Source: an uncultured Lewinella sp.
GTDB taxonomy: Bacteria > Bacteroidota > Bacteroidia > Chitinophagales > Saprospiraceae
DNA length: 64,000 nt
Direction of reading: 5' to 3'
Assembly (NCBI GenBank): GCA_937873655.1
Contig: CALMYQ010000223.1
Coordinates: 1-64,000 of the forward strand
Both the position numbers and the translations under genes were made by a program. The notes beneath the pieces are model-generated. The model did no database searches. It was not told where the DNA came from and saw only the letters and a list, made by a program, of their open reading frames with translations. Shown one piece after another: positions 51,152-60,106 of this stretch. Numbering within the stretch: the first letter of the stretch is position 1; each line of letters begins with the position of its first letter.

Positions 51152-52422
51152 GACAACACCCCCCCAGCAAACAAAACACTTAAATTAGTTTCGCCTTGCC
51201 ATCCTTTAAGCATAGGGTGATCTACTCCTTTAACTATATCCGTTACACCTTGGGGCGTTTTTCCAAAGCAAAGAACATCATCAAGGTTGACCATGCTAAG
51301 AATGATTGGGGAATGGGAAGCAAGAAGTATTTGTGCATTATATACTGATGAGAGTGATTGAAATACCGTTTCGATTGCCTTAGGATGGATCCCATTTTCT
51401 GGCTCTTCTATCAAATATACTCCTTCAAAATCTGGTAAATACGCCGGCAAAGTAAGCGCCAATAACCTTAATGTGCCGTCCGAAATCAACCAACTTGGAA
51501 TTTCCATCTCATTATTGTATCGTATTTTCAAATATCTATGTTTATCATCAGGACGCTCAACAGTTAAAATTTCCTGAACATCCGGCAAAGCCGTTCTAAT
51601 ATGCTCTATCCAATTTCGATAAGCATTAAGATCCCTTTTCTTCAAATCCTCAATAACCCACGGCAAATTGGATCCATCTGTTTTAAATTGGCGAGATTGC
51701 CCCGGAGGACTAGCCCTCCGGATATTCAAACTGTCAAGAATGAAGAGCTGAACTCCTTCATTGAGAAAATCTTTAAGCCAAGATGATACTGGAAACTTAG
51801 TAACATCAGCAGGCAGGTTTCCCAAAGCTGATTTTTTTATGCCTAATTTGAAAGAAGGAATCCACCCACCACTGTTATCCTTTCTGGTTTCAGGATAAAA
51901 AGTATCATTCCCACCCTCCTGTTTTTTGATTATTAATTTATACTGTTTAGCTGGGTAATTAATATTTATTAACTTATGGTCAACTTCAAAATATTCCGGA
52001 AATTCAATTCTCATTGTACCATTTTGGTTTTTTACTACTTCATTACTATTGAGCAATATCACCCTCTCCTCATGTATTGCATGTTCGTTTGTTTCTTTCT
52101 TCAATCCCAGTCTAACTTCATACCTTATCCGGTCGTATATATTGTTTGGCAATTGATCCGCCAAAAATTCAGGAATCTCTAATTCAATAGCCAATTCAAT
52201 ATCTCCTCCCTTACCAGCAAAAGTTAAATCCAAATAGTTTTGAGTCCGTTGCGTAATTGCAAAATCAATACCATTCATCACTAGATCAGCAATGAAGCTA
52301 ATTACATCCAGAAAGGTCGTTTTACCGCTGGCATTGGCCCCAACTAGTACATGAAAATCACTTAAAGGTTGCGAAATGTATTTCAGCCCCCTGAAATTTT
52401 TAGTTTCAATCAATCTTATCAT
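51148..52422 (-). CDS. AAA15/21-family ATPase (SMC/RecF-like), candidate defence sensor
   Basis: 424 residues. Walker A GANASGKTTFLD (28-39). The ABC/SMC-type C-terminal half has Walker B VYLIEEPENGIHP (about 335-347) and the switch His in LLASHSPIILS (His370). The middle (about 90-300) is unique to the protein and could be a sensing insert. Strikingly AT-rich compared with both neighbours, suggesting horizontal acquisition. Coupled by a 4-bp overlap to the small partner gene. Confidence 0.85.
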   Translation of the reverse strand: MIRLIETKNFRGLKYISQPLSDFHVLVGANASGKTTFLDVISFIADLVMNGIDFAITQRTQNYLDLTFAGKGGDIELAIELEIPEFLADQLPNNIYDRIRYEVRLGLKKETNEHAIHEERVILLNSNEVVKNQNGTMRIEFPEYFEVDHKLININYPAKQYKLIIKKQEGGNDTFYPETRKDNSGGWIPSFKLGIKKSALGNLPADVTKFPVSSWLKDFLNEGVQLFILDSLNIRRASPPGQSRQFKTDGSNLPWVIEDLKKRDLNAYRNWIEHIRTALPDVQEILTVERPDDKHRYLKIRYNNEMEIPSWLISDGTLRLLALTLPAYLPDFEGVYLIEEPENGIHPKAIETVFQSLSSVYNAQILLASHSPIILSMVNLDDVLCFGKTPQGVTDIVKGVDHPMLKGWQGETNLSVLFAGGVLS

Positions 52423-52744
52423 ACCCGTAAAATTAGCACAATTTCATGGTAACAGGTATGCCGAAAACAGCGGATATTTTTTAACATGTGGCTAAATGGG
52501 TAGCAGCGTATATAAATGCAACGCTTTTATCTCCAGCCATTGGCGCGAAATCTAGATGCCACACAAGTTTTGCGCCACTAGCAACTAAAATATCGATGGA
52601 ACTTTAGTCAATCCTGCAGCAGGCGTTCACCCGTAAAAGCGTACTATTCCCACCTGGGCAGAGGATGAAATCGGGCAGCCTGAATATCGCGTGAAACGCG
52701 TTACCCTATTGCCAAAGAAAATGCGGCTTTTTCAAATTTTTTGC
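52423..52744. other. intergenic region beside the ATPase unit
   Basis: No gene is supportable. It contains an imperfect inverted repeat TGGCGCGAAA/TTTTGCGCCA (about 52540-52580) and a small stem CGCGTGAAACGCG (about 52688-52700). It should hold the promoter for the ATPase unit, near 52440-52500, but no confident element was found. Confidence 0.4.
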
Positions 52745-53152
52745 TCATTTTGTCGGATAATCCGGCACATTCAGGCCCAGGATGATATCCCGTTCGGCGA
52801 TCTGCAGGTCGCCGGATGTCCTCATTTTCATGATGCCGCTTCCGCCCCTGTTCTCCATTTTCCTCCGGATCTCCGGCGTCAGCAGGGGGTCATCGTCAAA
52901 TAACCATTCGTCGATAAAGTACTCATTGGCGATACCGGGTTCCCTGATGACCGGGTGTATATGGGCCTGTGCATTTCGGTTGGGATACGGCGCCGGGCGG
53001 ATGGTATAAATGGCATAACGGCCGTCGGCGCCGGTTTTGACCCAACCCCGGATATGGCCGTGCCGCTTGGCCTTTTCGGGCATTCCGGGGCCCGGGGAAT
53101 AGTAGCCGTTGTTGTCCGTATGGTAGTCATAGAGGATCACGTCCGGCGCCGG
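52745..53152 (-). pseudogene. 5'-truncated intradiol ring-cleavage dioxygenase-like gene
   Basis: The frame, after an in-frame TGA at 53153-53155, encodes the C-terminal portion of an intradiol dioxygenase: VILYDYHTDNNGYYSPG, KRHGHIRGWVKT, YTIRPAPYPNRNAQAHIHPV and a final FDDDPLLTPEIRRK segment. Tyr and the HxH iron ligands of that half are visible. The N-terminal third of the family, including other ligands, is missing and its signal peptide too. The apparent start would be a GTG at 53140 inside a conserved strand. Likely a pseudogene. Confidence 0.7.
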
Positions 53153-53278
53153 TCATGGTCATACGGCTTTATTTAGTCTGAATGGCGTTTCAGCCTTAAA
53201 TATAACGCCCAGGTACAGACGGAAGCCGGGAAAGTAGAGCAACCGCAGCCCGGAGTGGCGCAACTGCCGGTTCGGCCG

Positions 53279-54169
53279 TCAACAATGCACCAGCCCGCAG
53301 TCTTCTTTTTTGTCCTCTACCTCGATCGTGGCGTGGTGAATGTGAAAATCATCGCAAATAGACCTGATCCTGGATTTGAGGATGGAGGGATCGGAATGCG
53401 GATGACCGGGGTCCACCACGGCGTGGAGCGACAATACATGGAAATCGCCGTCGAGGCTCCAAAGGTGAAAATCGTGGAGGGAAGCCACCGGTTCCAGGGC
53501 GGAGATCTCGGCCTTCAAACCTTCGACGTCCATACCTTTGGGCGTCCCCTGGAGCAGGATCCGGAAAGTGCTTCGCAGGTTGCCGGCGGCATTGTACAAT
53601 ACCCAGCCGCTGATGGTCAGCGACAGGATGGGGTCGAGAACCGGCCAGTCGGCAAATTTCATCACAACACTGCCGATCAGGACGGCGATCCACCCCAGGA
53701 CGTCCTCCATCAGGTGGAGGTAAACAGCCCTTTCATTGAAGCTCACACCTTTTTTCAGCCGGAATACGGCCAGGCCGTTCACCGCAATCCCGGCCACAGC
53801 CAGCAACAGCATACCCGTCGTATCCACCGGCTGAGGGGCAAGTATCCGCTGCACACCCTCAAAGACCACAAAGCAGGATCCACCGATCAGCACGGCGGAG
53901 ATCAGGACGGCGCCCAACAGGGAAAAGCGCTTGTAGCCGTAGGTAAAATCAGCGTCCCGCTTCTTCCTGGAAAGCCGTTGCAGGTACCAGGTAACGCCGA
54001 GCGACAAGCTGTCGCCGAAATCGTGAAGGGCGTCGGACAGGATGGCAATACTGTTGGTAAAAAAGCCGCCGATAAGTTCGACAATCGCGAAAGTCAGGTT
54101 CAGGAAGAAGGCCAGCCGGATGTTCTTTCCGGAGTCCGTGTGATCGTGGTGATGGTGGTGGTGATGCAT
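53279..54169 (-). CDS. cation diffusion facilitator (zinc/cobalt-type exporter)
   Basis: 296 residues, six TM helices. The His-rich N-terminus (MHHHHHHHDHTD) and the metal-site motif DALHDFGDS (TM2) and a further HLMEDVLGW (TM5) fit CDF exporters. Cytoplasmic C-terminal domain with DFHLWSLDG and HHATIEVED. It ejects zinc, cobalt or iron in exchange for protons. It follows the Fur-family gene by about 92 bp; a TGCAACC palindrome lies in that gap. Confidence 0.92.
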   Translation of the reverse strand: MHHHHHHHDHTDSGKNIRLAFFLNLTFAIVELIGGFFTNSIAILSDALHDFGDSLSLGVTWYLQRLSRKKRDADFTYGYKRFSLLGAVLISAVLIGGSCFVVFEGVQRILAPQPVDTTGMLLLAVAGIAVNGLAVFRLKKGVSFNERAVYLHLMEDVLGWIAVLIGSVVMKFADWPVLDPILSLTISGWVLYNAAGNLRSTFRILLQGTPKGMDVEGLKAEISALEPVASLHDFHLWSLDGDFHVLSLHAVVDPGHPHSDPSILKSRIRSICDDFHIHHATIEVEDKKEDCGLVHC

Positions 54170-54243
54170 GGTACTTGTGGAGGATTCGGGGAACCGGGGA
54201 ACCGGCTATTTCAGCTGTCCGGCAAAGATAAGGCATTATCCCC

Positions 54244-54258
54244 TGCAACCTGGTTGCA
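54244..54258. promoter_or_regulatory. palindromic candidate operator upstream of the CDF gene
   Basis: TGCAACC-T-GGTTGCA, perfect 7-bp arms around one base, lies in the fur/CDF intergenic gap, about 75 bp before the CDF start and 4 bp after the Fur-family stop codon on the minus strand. Fur-family proteins bind such dyads. A role for the adjacent regulator is inferred. Confidence 0.45.
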
Positions 54259-54261
54259 AAG

Positions 54262-54675
54262 TCAGTCAGCGCATTCGTCGCACCGGCCTTTCAGGATGAG
54301 GTTGATCTCCTGAATGTCAAAATCCTCCGGCAGTTCAAAAAGGGGCATTTTGGCCTGGGGAAGGCAAATGGTCCTGGCGCAAACCGTGCAGAAAAAATGG
54401 GGGTGCACGTCGAAATGGCCTTCAGCCGAACAGTTTTCCCGGCACAACAGGTAGACGGTGGTGCCGCCGACATTGACCCCGTGGATCAGGCCCTTTTTCT
54501 CGAAAGTCTTGAGTGTGCGATACAATGTGGCCTTATCGGACCGATAGAATTCGCGCTCCAACTGGCCGAGGCTGGCGGCTGTCCGGTTGTCCAGCAGGTA
54601 TTCCAATACCAGGAGCCGCATCGCTGTCGGATGTACACCGTGCCGGATCAGGTGCTGTTCGGCTGAATGTTTCAT
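54262..54675 (-). CDS. Fur-family metalloregulator (Zur/Fur-like)
   Basis: 137 residues. Winged HTH N-terminus (HPTAMRLLVLEYLLDNRTAA, DKATLYRTLKTFEKKGLIH). The regulatory metal site shows HFDVHPHFFC, with CTVC and CDEC pairs for structural zinc. Its neighbour is a metal exporter, so zinc or a related divalent metal is the likely signal. Starts 10 bp after the alcohol dehydrogenase stop region on the same strand. Confidence 0.9.
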   Translation of the reverse strand: MKHSAEQHLIRHGVHPTAMRLLVLEYLLDNRTAASLGQLEREFYRSDKATLYRTLKTFEKKGLIHGVNVGGTTVYLLCRENCSAEGHFDVHPHFFCTVCARTICLPQAKMPLFELPEDFDIQEINLILKGRCDECAD

Positions 54676-54685
54676 GTCCTCCTGG

Positions 54686-55846
54686 TTAGTATGCCATTTC
54701 CACGATCCTGGCCGCTACCTCCGGCGTGATGTCCTTGTGTTCGCCCAGGCGGGTCATACCGTGGCTGACCAGCGCATCAGCGACGGTTTGCGCAAACCCC
54801 GGATACTGATCGGTATAATCGCTCAACCGGGTATCGATCCCGAGAGAATGGAAAAAGGCTTCTGTCCTGTCGATGGCCAATCTGGCTTTTTCATCAACTG
54901 TGCCTTCATGGATATCCAATACCCTTTCGGCGTATTGGGCGAGTTTTTCTTTTTTCTTTTCAAACTGGTGGGAATAAGCGCTGGGCAGGACCACGGCCAG
55001 GGTACGCGCGTGGTCGATGCCGAAATGGGCCGTCAGTTCGTGCGCGATCATGTGGACGCTCCAGTCGGTGGGCACCCCTTTCTGAATATAGCCGTTGAGC
55101 GCCATGGTACACGACCACATGAAATTGGCGGCGGCCGCATAGTCGGTCGGGTCGGCCATGACCCGAGGCGCCACTTCCATCAGGGTTTTGAGGATCCCCT
55201 CCGAGATGCGATCCTGCAGCCAGGCGTCCGCCGGATAGGTCATGTATTGCTCCATCACGTGCGTAAACGCGTCGACGATCCCGTTGGCGATCTGCCGGGG
55301 CGGCAGGCTGCGCACCACAGCAGGGTCGCAGATGGAAAATTGCGGGAACAGGCCGGGGCCGCCCATTGAGAGTTTCTCCCGGGTTTCGGAGCGGTTCACT
55401 ACCGCGCCGCTGTTCATTTCGCTTCCGGTGGCGGGCAAGGTGAGGACGGCCCCGAACGGCAAACCGACGTAGGTGCGGATCTTTTTCGCGAGGATGTCCC
55501 AGGGATCGTCCCCCTCGTACATTGCCGCCGAAGACAGAAATTTGACCCCATCGATGACCGAACCGCCGCCCACGGCCAGCATGAAGCCGATTTTTTCCCG
55601 TTTGATCACCTCAAGGGCGCGCATCAGGGTGGTATATTCCGGGTTGGGCTCAATGCCGCTGAACTCGATCACATCGAACCCGGCGAGCGCCTCCATGACC
55701 TGATCGTAGATCCCGTTCTTCTTAATGCTGCCGCCGCCGTACAGCAACAGGATCTTCTGATCTTTCGGGACCAGAGCGGATAATTTCGTGATCTCGCCTT
55801 TGCCGAATACGATTTTGGTGGGTACGTACAGTTCGAAATTCCTCAT
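54686..55846 (-). CDS. YqhD-like iron-containing NADPH aldehyde/alcohol dehydrogenase
   Basis: 386 residues from ATG 55846 (an earlier ATG at 55882 adds a non-conserved tail). Group III Fe-ADH: the cofactor loop GGGSVIDGVKFLSS (about 96-109), GSEMNSGAVVN, and metal ligands in HMIAHELTAHFGIDHARTLA. Close to YqhD, which reduces short aldehydes with NADPH. Coordinates adjoin the Fur gene, but a common function is not obvious; oxidative or aldehyde stress is possible. Confidence 0.88.
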   Translation of the reverse strand: MRNFELYVPTKIVFGKGEITKLSALVPKDQKILLLYGGGSIKKNGIYDQVMEALAGFDVIEFSGIEPNPEYTTLMRALEVIKREKIGFMLAVGGGSVIDGVKFLSSAAMYEGDDPWDILAKKIRTYVGLPFGAVLTLPATGSEMNSGAVVNRSETREKLSMGGPGLFPQFSICDPAVVRSLPPRQIANGIVDAFTHVMEQYMTYPADAWLQDRISEGILKTLMEVAPRVMADPTDYAAAANFMWSCTMALNGYIQKGVPTDWSVHMIAHELTAHFGIDHARTLAVVLPSAYSHQFEKKKEKLAQYAERVLDIHEGTVDEKARLAIDRTEAFFHSLGIDTRLSDYTDQYPGFAQTVADALVSHGMTRLGEHKDITPEVAARIVEMAY

Positions 55847-55931
55847 AATGGTTGCAGTTGAAGTCTTCAGGTCATAGAACAAGGTCCGATTGGGAAAGTT
55901 TGCAACTTCATCAGCCCAATTTCAGGATACG

Positions 55932-56732
55932 CTATCTGGAAAGAAAATCCGCGGCTTGCTGTCGCCAATCCGAACCTGCGTCCAGCGACCGATCAGGGGG
56001 GATACCATCCGTTTCGTACTTCAGGTACTTTCTGAACAGCGTCGTAGGCAAGTAAAATTTCAAGCCGCAGTTCGGCGTGACCAACGATGCAACATTGCCA
56101 TACCCCAAAGCACCGAAGGAGTTCTCACCAAAAGTGGTGACTCCTTTTTTACCGGCCAGCTCAAGAACAAAATGCTCGCAGGCGCTTGCACAATACCTGT
56201 CATATATCAGGGCAATCCGGGTCGGCGCGTTTTTTCCCTTTTTGAGGAATTTGGTCAACTGGAGGTACATCCTGGGCCCTCCGCCCGTATTACCGGCTAA
56301 ATCCACCACCAGGTTCGGGCGGGTTTGCAATTGCGGGATAATGCTGTCGTAAAAACTGTCGATCTCCTGCCAGTAAGTTTTGTAAAAGGTGGGGAGTTTG
56401 ATGTACCAGGTATTTTCATTTATGGGTTCGAGTGTCATGTCTTTGGTCAGGTTTCGCTCGGACTTATCAGGCCGGCCGTTATCGACAAAGACCTTCATGT
56501 GTTTATCCCTGAAGAAGGACAAATAATCGCCGATATAACTTGCACAATTCTCCCTGTCAGGCGTATCATTCTGTATGCGGGCGGCAGTTTCCGCCACTTT
56601 GCGGTCATAATCTTTCCGGGTTTCATTGTTGACATTGACCTTGAACCCTGGTTTTTTTTGCTCGACTTTGTTTTTAACATATACAAAATCGTTCTGACAG
56701 TTGCAATCGGTTGGTTGTACATTACCTGCACA
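55932..56732 (-). pseudogene. 5'-truncated S41 family peptidase
   Basis: The frame opens after a TAG at 56733-56735 with CNCQNDFVYVKNKVEQKKPG, a typical near-N-terminal stretch of Bacteroidota S41 proteases lacking the signal peptide. It ends with the catalytic domain: VDLAGNTGGGP, and YCASACEHFVLEL around the nucleophile Ser. The only usable in-frame start is a GTG at 56597, which would delete conserved residues. The 5' end now overlaps the 3' end of the lipoprotein gene. Most likely inactive. Confidence 0.6.
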
Positions 56733-57120
56733 CTACTTTATCATTACGTACCAGGTCCAGCCGGTTATCTTCCAGGCGGATCAGCATGCCGTGTTTTTTA
56801 CGGTTATACACCAGCAAGGCGTTTTCCGTCCGCTCCAGCGTGTAGAGGAGGTGTTGTTTGCCTTTGCGGCCGGCATAAAAGATCTCCAGTTTCCGGCCGT
56901 CATCCGACGCTTTCTCCGTAGTGGAAGTAGAGTCCGTCTCGGATTCATCATGCGTCTGCCGTATAATGTCAATGCGCAGACCGTAGAGGTCGTAATCGGG
57001 CCGGAGGATTGGGTCCTCAAACGGCGCATTTTTCAATCCGTGCAGATTGAGGGGGCGGGAAATCGTACAGGCGGTCAGCAAAAAGACCAGAAGGAGGCCG
57101 GGTAAAAAACGGATTTTCAT
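56722..57120 (-). CDS. unknown small lipoprotein
   Basis: 132 residues. Lipobox LLTAC (Cys18). The body has an Asp/Glu/Ser/Thr-rich segment (ESETDSTSTTEKASDD, about 59-75) followed by beta-type strands. Not recognised. Its last bases overlap the truncated S41 frame in another register, which may mark a junction created by deletion. Confidence 0.6.
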   Translation of the reverse strand: MKIRFLPGLLLVFLLTACTISRPLNLHGLKNAPFEDPILRPDYDLYGLRIDIIRQTHDESETDSTSTTEKASDDGRKLEIFYAGRKGKQHLLYTLERTENALLVYNRKKHGMLIRLEDNRLDLVRNDKVVCR

Positions 57121-57209
57121 ATGCTAAAGGTTATCCTTAAAACGGTTGAATCCCAATTTAAGCGATAACCAGTTCGCCTGTTCTTAAGCAAAAGTTAAAT
57201 ACTGTTTTT

Positions 57210-57761
57210 TTAAGTCCAAAATGTATAAAGCCCGGTCTCTTCATCCAAGCTTTTAGCCGAATTCCAGGCTTCGGCCCCCGCAGCTCCGCTTGCGATCCGG
57301 TAATAAAAATGGACGACAAAGACCAGGGTTGCATTGCCTTCTATATACCCGAGGGGAGCGATGTACTCCCTGCAGCCGCCGTCCAGAAATGCGCGGGCCG
57401 TCGCTTCATCGCCCAGGGTGCACGCGGTGGTCAGGACCCTGAATTCCGGTAACCGCACAACGGCCCTGAGCCGGCCGGCGTCCCAGTTCCCGCGCGGTTC
57501 ATCCGGCCTGTAAACGCTATCGTGCAATTCCGGCATAATGATTTCCCCTTCGTCGCCGTGCGCGCAAAGGATCAGGTCTGAAACATCCGGATACAAAGCC
57601 GAGCGATTCAAAACCGCGATCAGGTCATTGGGGCGCGCGACGGGGATGAAAAGCACCCTGAAGCCGAAATATTCGAGCGCTGCGCGAATGGCCGCAGGTT
57701 CGCCGCCGGTTTCACCGACGATCGCCATGGCTATTGTCCGCGGTATAGCGGCCCCTTGCAT
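57210..57761 (-). CDS. caspase/CHAT-like HC-dyad protein
   Basis: 183 residues from ATG 57761, which directly follows the serine hydrolase stop (TAG) so the two are coupled. DLILCAHGDEGEII (about 62-75) and FRVLTTACTLGDEATA (near 107-122) give a His and a Cys placed as in caspase-like (clan CD) folds. The rest (GYIEGNATLVFVVHFYYRI) matches the core strand and helix order. A catalytic dyad and hence peptidase activity are inferred; the start might instead be the ATG at 57728. Confidence 0.6.
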   Translation of the reverse strand: MQGAAIPRTIAMAIVGETGGEPAAIRAALEYFGFRVLFIPVARPNDLIAVLNRSALYPDVSDLILCAHGDEGEIIMPELHDSVYRPDEPRGNWDAGRLRAVVRLPEFRVLTTACTLGDEATARAFLDGGCREYIAPLGYIEGNATLVFVVHFYYRIASGAAGAEAWNSAKSLDEETGLYTFWT

Positions 57762-59474
57762 CTATTTTTCCATTTTCTTTGCCGGCAATTCCTGGCCGCC
57801 CTGGAACAGGGTCAGGCTTTCGACCTGGCCGTCTTTGGCATTGAAAACCACCTGTGCCGCCACCACCTTCAGGTAAAATTCCGTCTCGGATTTTGGAAAC
57901 AGTTCGAATCGTCCCTGTCCCGTTGCCTGTCCGAAAAGCTGGGTTCCTTCCCGCGTGATCTCGATATCGAATCCGGGCGCCAGGTTGTAGGTACCGACAT
58001 AGGATTCCAGCACCTCCTCTGCTACTTCAGGAATGTCAACGGCATTGGTCACCCCCATCTTTTCCAGCATTTTCACGGCGTTGTCATTGCCGGGATTGAG
58101 TTCCAGCGATTTTTTGTAATTGACAACGGCTTCATCTTTCTGCCCATCCTTCATCAGTGCTTCGCCGTAGCTGTCGAATACATTGGAAGAATTGGGATAT
58201 TCCTCCGCATTGATCCGAAATACAGCCAGGGCGGCCTTGGTGTTCCCTTCATTCAGATAGATATACCCCTGGGTATTCATTTCGTCTTCATTCAATTCGT
58301 AATCGCCCGCATGTTCGTTTTTCAACGTAGCCCAGGCGTTCAGGCCGGCATCTGGGCCTTCCGCATCGATGGCTTTCCGGATTACTGCCAGGGCTGATTT
58401 TTTGACTTTGATCAGGTTGGCCTCCGGGTTGAGCAGATGAAAACCGATGTCGTCAGCGCCTTTGGTGGAATTGGTCAGCACAACTACGCCTTCGCCGGTT
58501 TCCCTGACAAACCCGGCAAAGGTCCGGTAACCGCCGGTGCCGCCGTTATGCCAGATTACATCGCCGTCCGACCCTTTGGAAATGTGCCAACCAAGTCCGA
58601 CCCGAATTCCTCCTGCCTTATCATGGCGCATAGTATGAGCCAATTGCATAGCCGGGTAAAAATCACTTTTGATCAGACCCATATTGGCGCCGATGTACCG
58701 GAGCATGTCATGCAGCGAACTGCGGATGGCCCCGGCGCCGGCCAGCGTTGGAAAATCCCAATTGGGCACCTGCATCCCCTGACTGTATCCCATCGCCAGG
58801 TTCTTTTTCATCTGCTCATCGAAGGTGATTTTGGTTTCATCCATACCCAGCGGTCCTGCAATATTTTCAATCAAGAGTTCTTCATAGGACTTGCCGGCCT
58901 GGAGTGCCAGGATATGGCCGAGCAATCCCTGGGCCAGGTTGGAATATTCGTACTGGGAGCCGATGTCGCGGGGTAGTTCATAGCCGGACAGGAAGGCGTA
59001 CATCTGTTCGACGGTATAATCCGCATATGGGTTGGACGGATCTGCCGGATTTAGGTTCGCCGGCAGCCTGGGCAGGCCGGAGGTATGGTCGGACAATTCT
59101 CCAAGGGTGATCTGGCGCCCGTTTCGCATGGGCATGGTCACCGACTTGGGCAGGTATTGCTGCGCCGGGTCGTCGGCTTTCATTTTCCCGTTCAGGATAT
59201 TCTGCGCCAGCAGGGTGGCGGTAAAGGTCTTGGAAATGGACCCGATCTCGTAGATGGAATGCTCGTCCACCGGCTCTCCACCCGCTGTTTTGGCGCCGAA
59301 AGCGTAGTACTGCGGGCCATCCTTGTCGATGATGCCCACTACGATGCCGGGGCTGTGACCGTTTTCAATGCGCTCCCGAATACTGGCCACAACATCATCG
59401 GGAAGTTGTTTTTTCTGGGCTGCGAGGATGGAAACGGAAAGGAGGAGAAGAAAAAAGGCGTTGAGGATTTTCAT
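57762..59474 (-). CDS. class C beta-lactamase-like serine hydrolase with TPR tail
   Basis: 570 residues from ATG 59474, giving a signal peptide ending AAQ. The SxxK nucleophile motif is SISK (Ser79), YSN lies in QYEYSNLAQG, and HNGGTGGY is the KTG-like third motif. TPR-like segments and a DUF3471-type C-terminal beta domain follow the catalytic part. A periplasmic esterase, peptidase or D-Ala carboxypeptidase role is possible; the substrate is unknown. Immediately precedes the caspase-like gene. Confidence 0.85.
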   Translation of the reverse strand: MKILNAFFLLLLSVSILAAQKKQLPDDVVASIRERIENGHSPGIVVGIIDKDGPQYYAFGAKTAGGEPVDEHSIYEIGSISKTFTATLLAQNILNGKMKADDPAQQYLPKSVTMPMRNGRQITLGELSDHTSGLPRLPANLNPADPSNPYADYTVEQMYAFLSGYELPRDIGSQYEYSNLAQGLLGHILALQAGKSYEELLIENIAGPLGMDETKITFDEQMKKNLAMGYSQGMQVPNWDFPTLAGAGAIRSSLHDMLRYIGANMGLIKSDFYPAMQLAHTMRHDKAGGIRVGLGWHISKGSDGDVIWHNGGTGGYRTFAGFVRETGEGVVVLTNSTKGADDIGFHLLNPEANLIKVKKSALAVIRKAIDAEGPDAGLNAWATLKNEHAGDYELNEDEMNTQGYIYLNEGNTKAALAVFRINAEEYPNSSNVFDSYGEALMKDGQKDEAVVNYKKSLELNPGNDNAVKMLEKMGVTNAVDIPEVAEEVLESYVGTYNLAPGFDIEITREGTQLFGQATGQGRFELFPKSETEFYLKVVAAQVVFNAKDGQVESLTLFQGGQELPAKKMEK

Positions 59475-59573
59475 TTCGGCTGTTTTGGTAAATATAGGTA
59501 TTGATCGTCTTTTTTCCACTCAATAATTCGACGAAAGCGTTGAATATCAGGTCGGGTGGTGATATTAAGAATC

Positions 59574-59688
59574 CAGTCTTCAGTTGGCAGTCCTCAGTTG
59601 GCAGTCTTCAGTCCTCAGTTGGCAGTCTTCAGTCCTCAGTTGGCAGTCTTCAGTCCTCAGTTGGCAGTCTTCAGTCTTCAGTTGGCAG
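59574..59688. repeat. 21-bp tandem repeat array
   Basis: Roughly five copies of a 21-bp unit (TTGGCAGTCTTCAGTCCTCAG and single-base variants). The repeat unit keeps frame (multiple of three) but no gene uses it. The same CAGTTGGCAGT motif appears at 22068-22115 and near 24178-24190, so it is dispersed in the genome. Confidence 0.85.
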
Positions 59689-59732
59689 GCGCTGATATCA
59701 AGAATCCAGCGACCAGCATCCAGCAATCAAGC

Positions 59733-60014
59733 TCACCTCAACACATCCCGGATCTCCTCCGTTTTCTTGAACACGCTCATCGCGTAGGGGCACAACGGCA
59801 TGATCTTGACCTCCTGTTCGCGGGCAAATTGAACGGCTTCCATGACCAGTTTTTTGCCGACACCCTGACCGGAGAAATCGGGATTGACCTCCGTATGGTC
59901 AATGATGAATACTTTGGGCCCAGCCCAGGTATAGGTCATCCGGCCGGCTTCCACGCCGTTTTCTACCGCTTTGAAATATCCCTTTTTATCTTCGTTGAAT
60001 TGTTCGATGGTCAT
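59733..60014 (-). CDS. small GNAT N-acetyltransferase (YidJ-like)
   Basis: 93 residues. Short GNAT of the Gcn5-related group: TEVNPDFSGQGVGKKLVMEAV contains the acetyl-CoA loop (Q/RxxGxG/A type: SGQGVGKKL). Single domain, cytoplasmic. Flanked upstream by a repeat array and downstream by MgtC-family gene in the opposite direction. Substrate unknown. Confidence 0.85.
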   Translation of the reverse strand: MTIEQFNEDKKGYFKAVENGVEAGRMTYTWAGPKVFIIDHTEVNPDFSGQGVGKKLVMEAVQFAREQEVKIMPLCPYAMSVFKKTEEIRDVLR

Positions 60015-60106
60015 GTCATGGATTTTATCCGGGCGGAATCGCCGGCCGGTTCAAAGGTAGGCTTATTTACATTTTGAATTCAGCATTTTGAATCTTAACT
60101 TTCGGC

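Noticed and set aside
53279..54169. Engineered His-tag (MHHHHHHH) in the CDF gene
   Set aside because: His-rich N-termini are natural in CDF exporters and the surrounding DNA shows no vector sequence.
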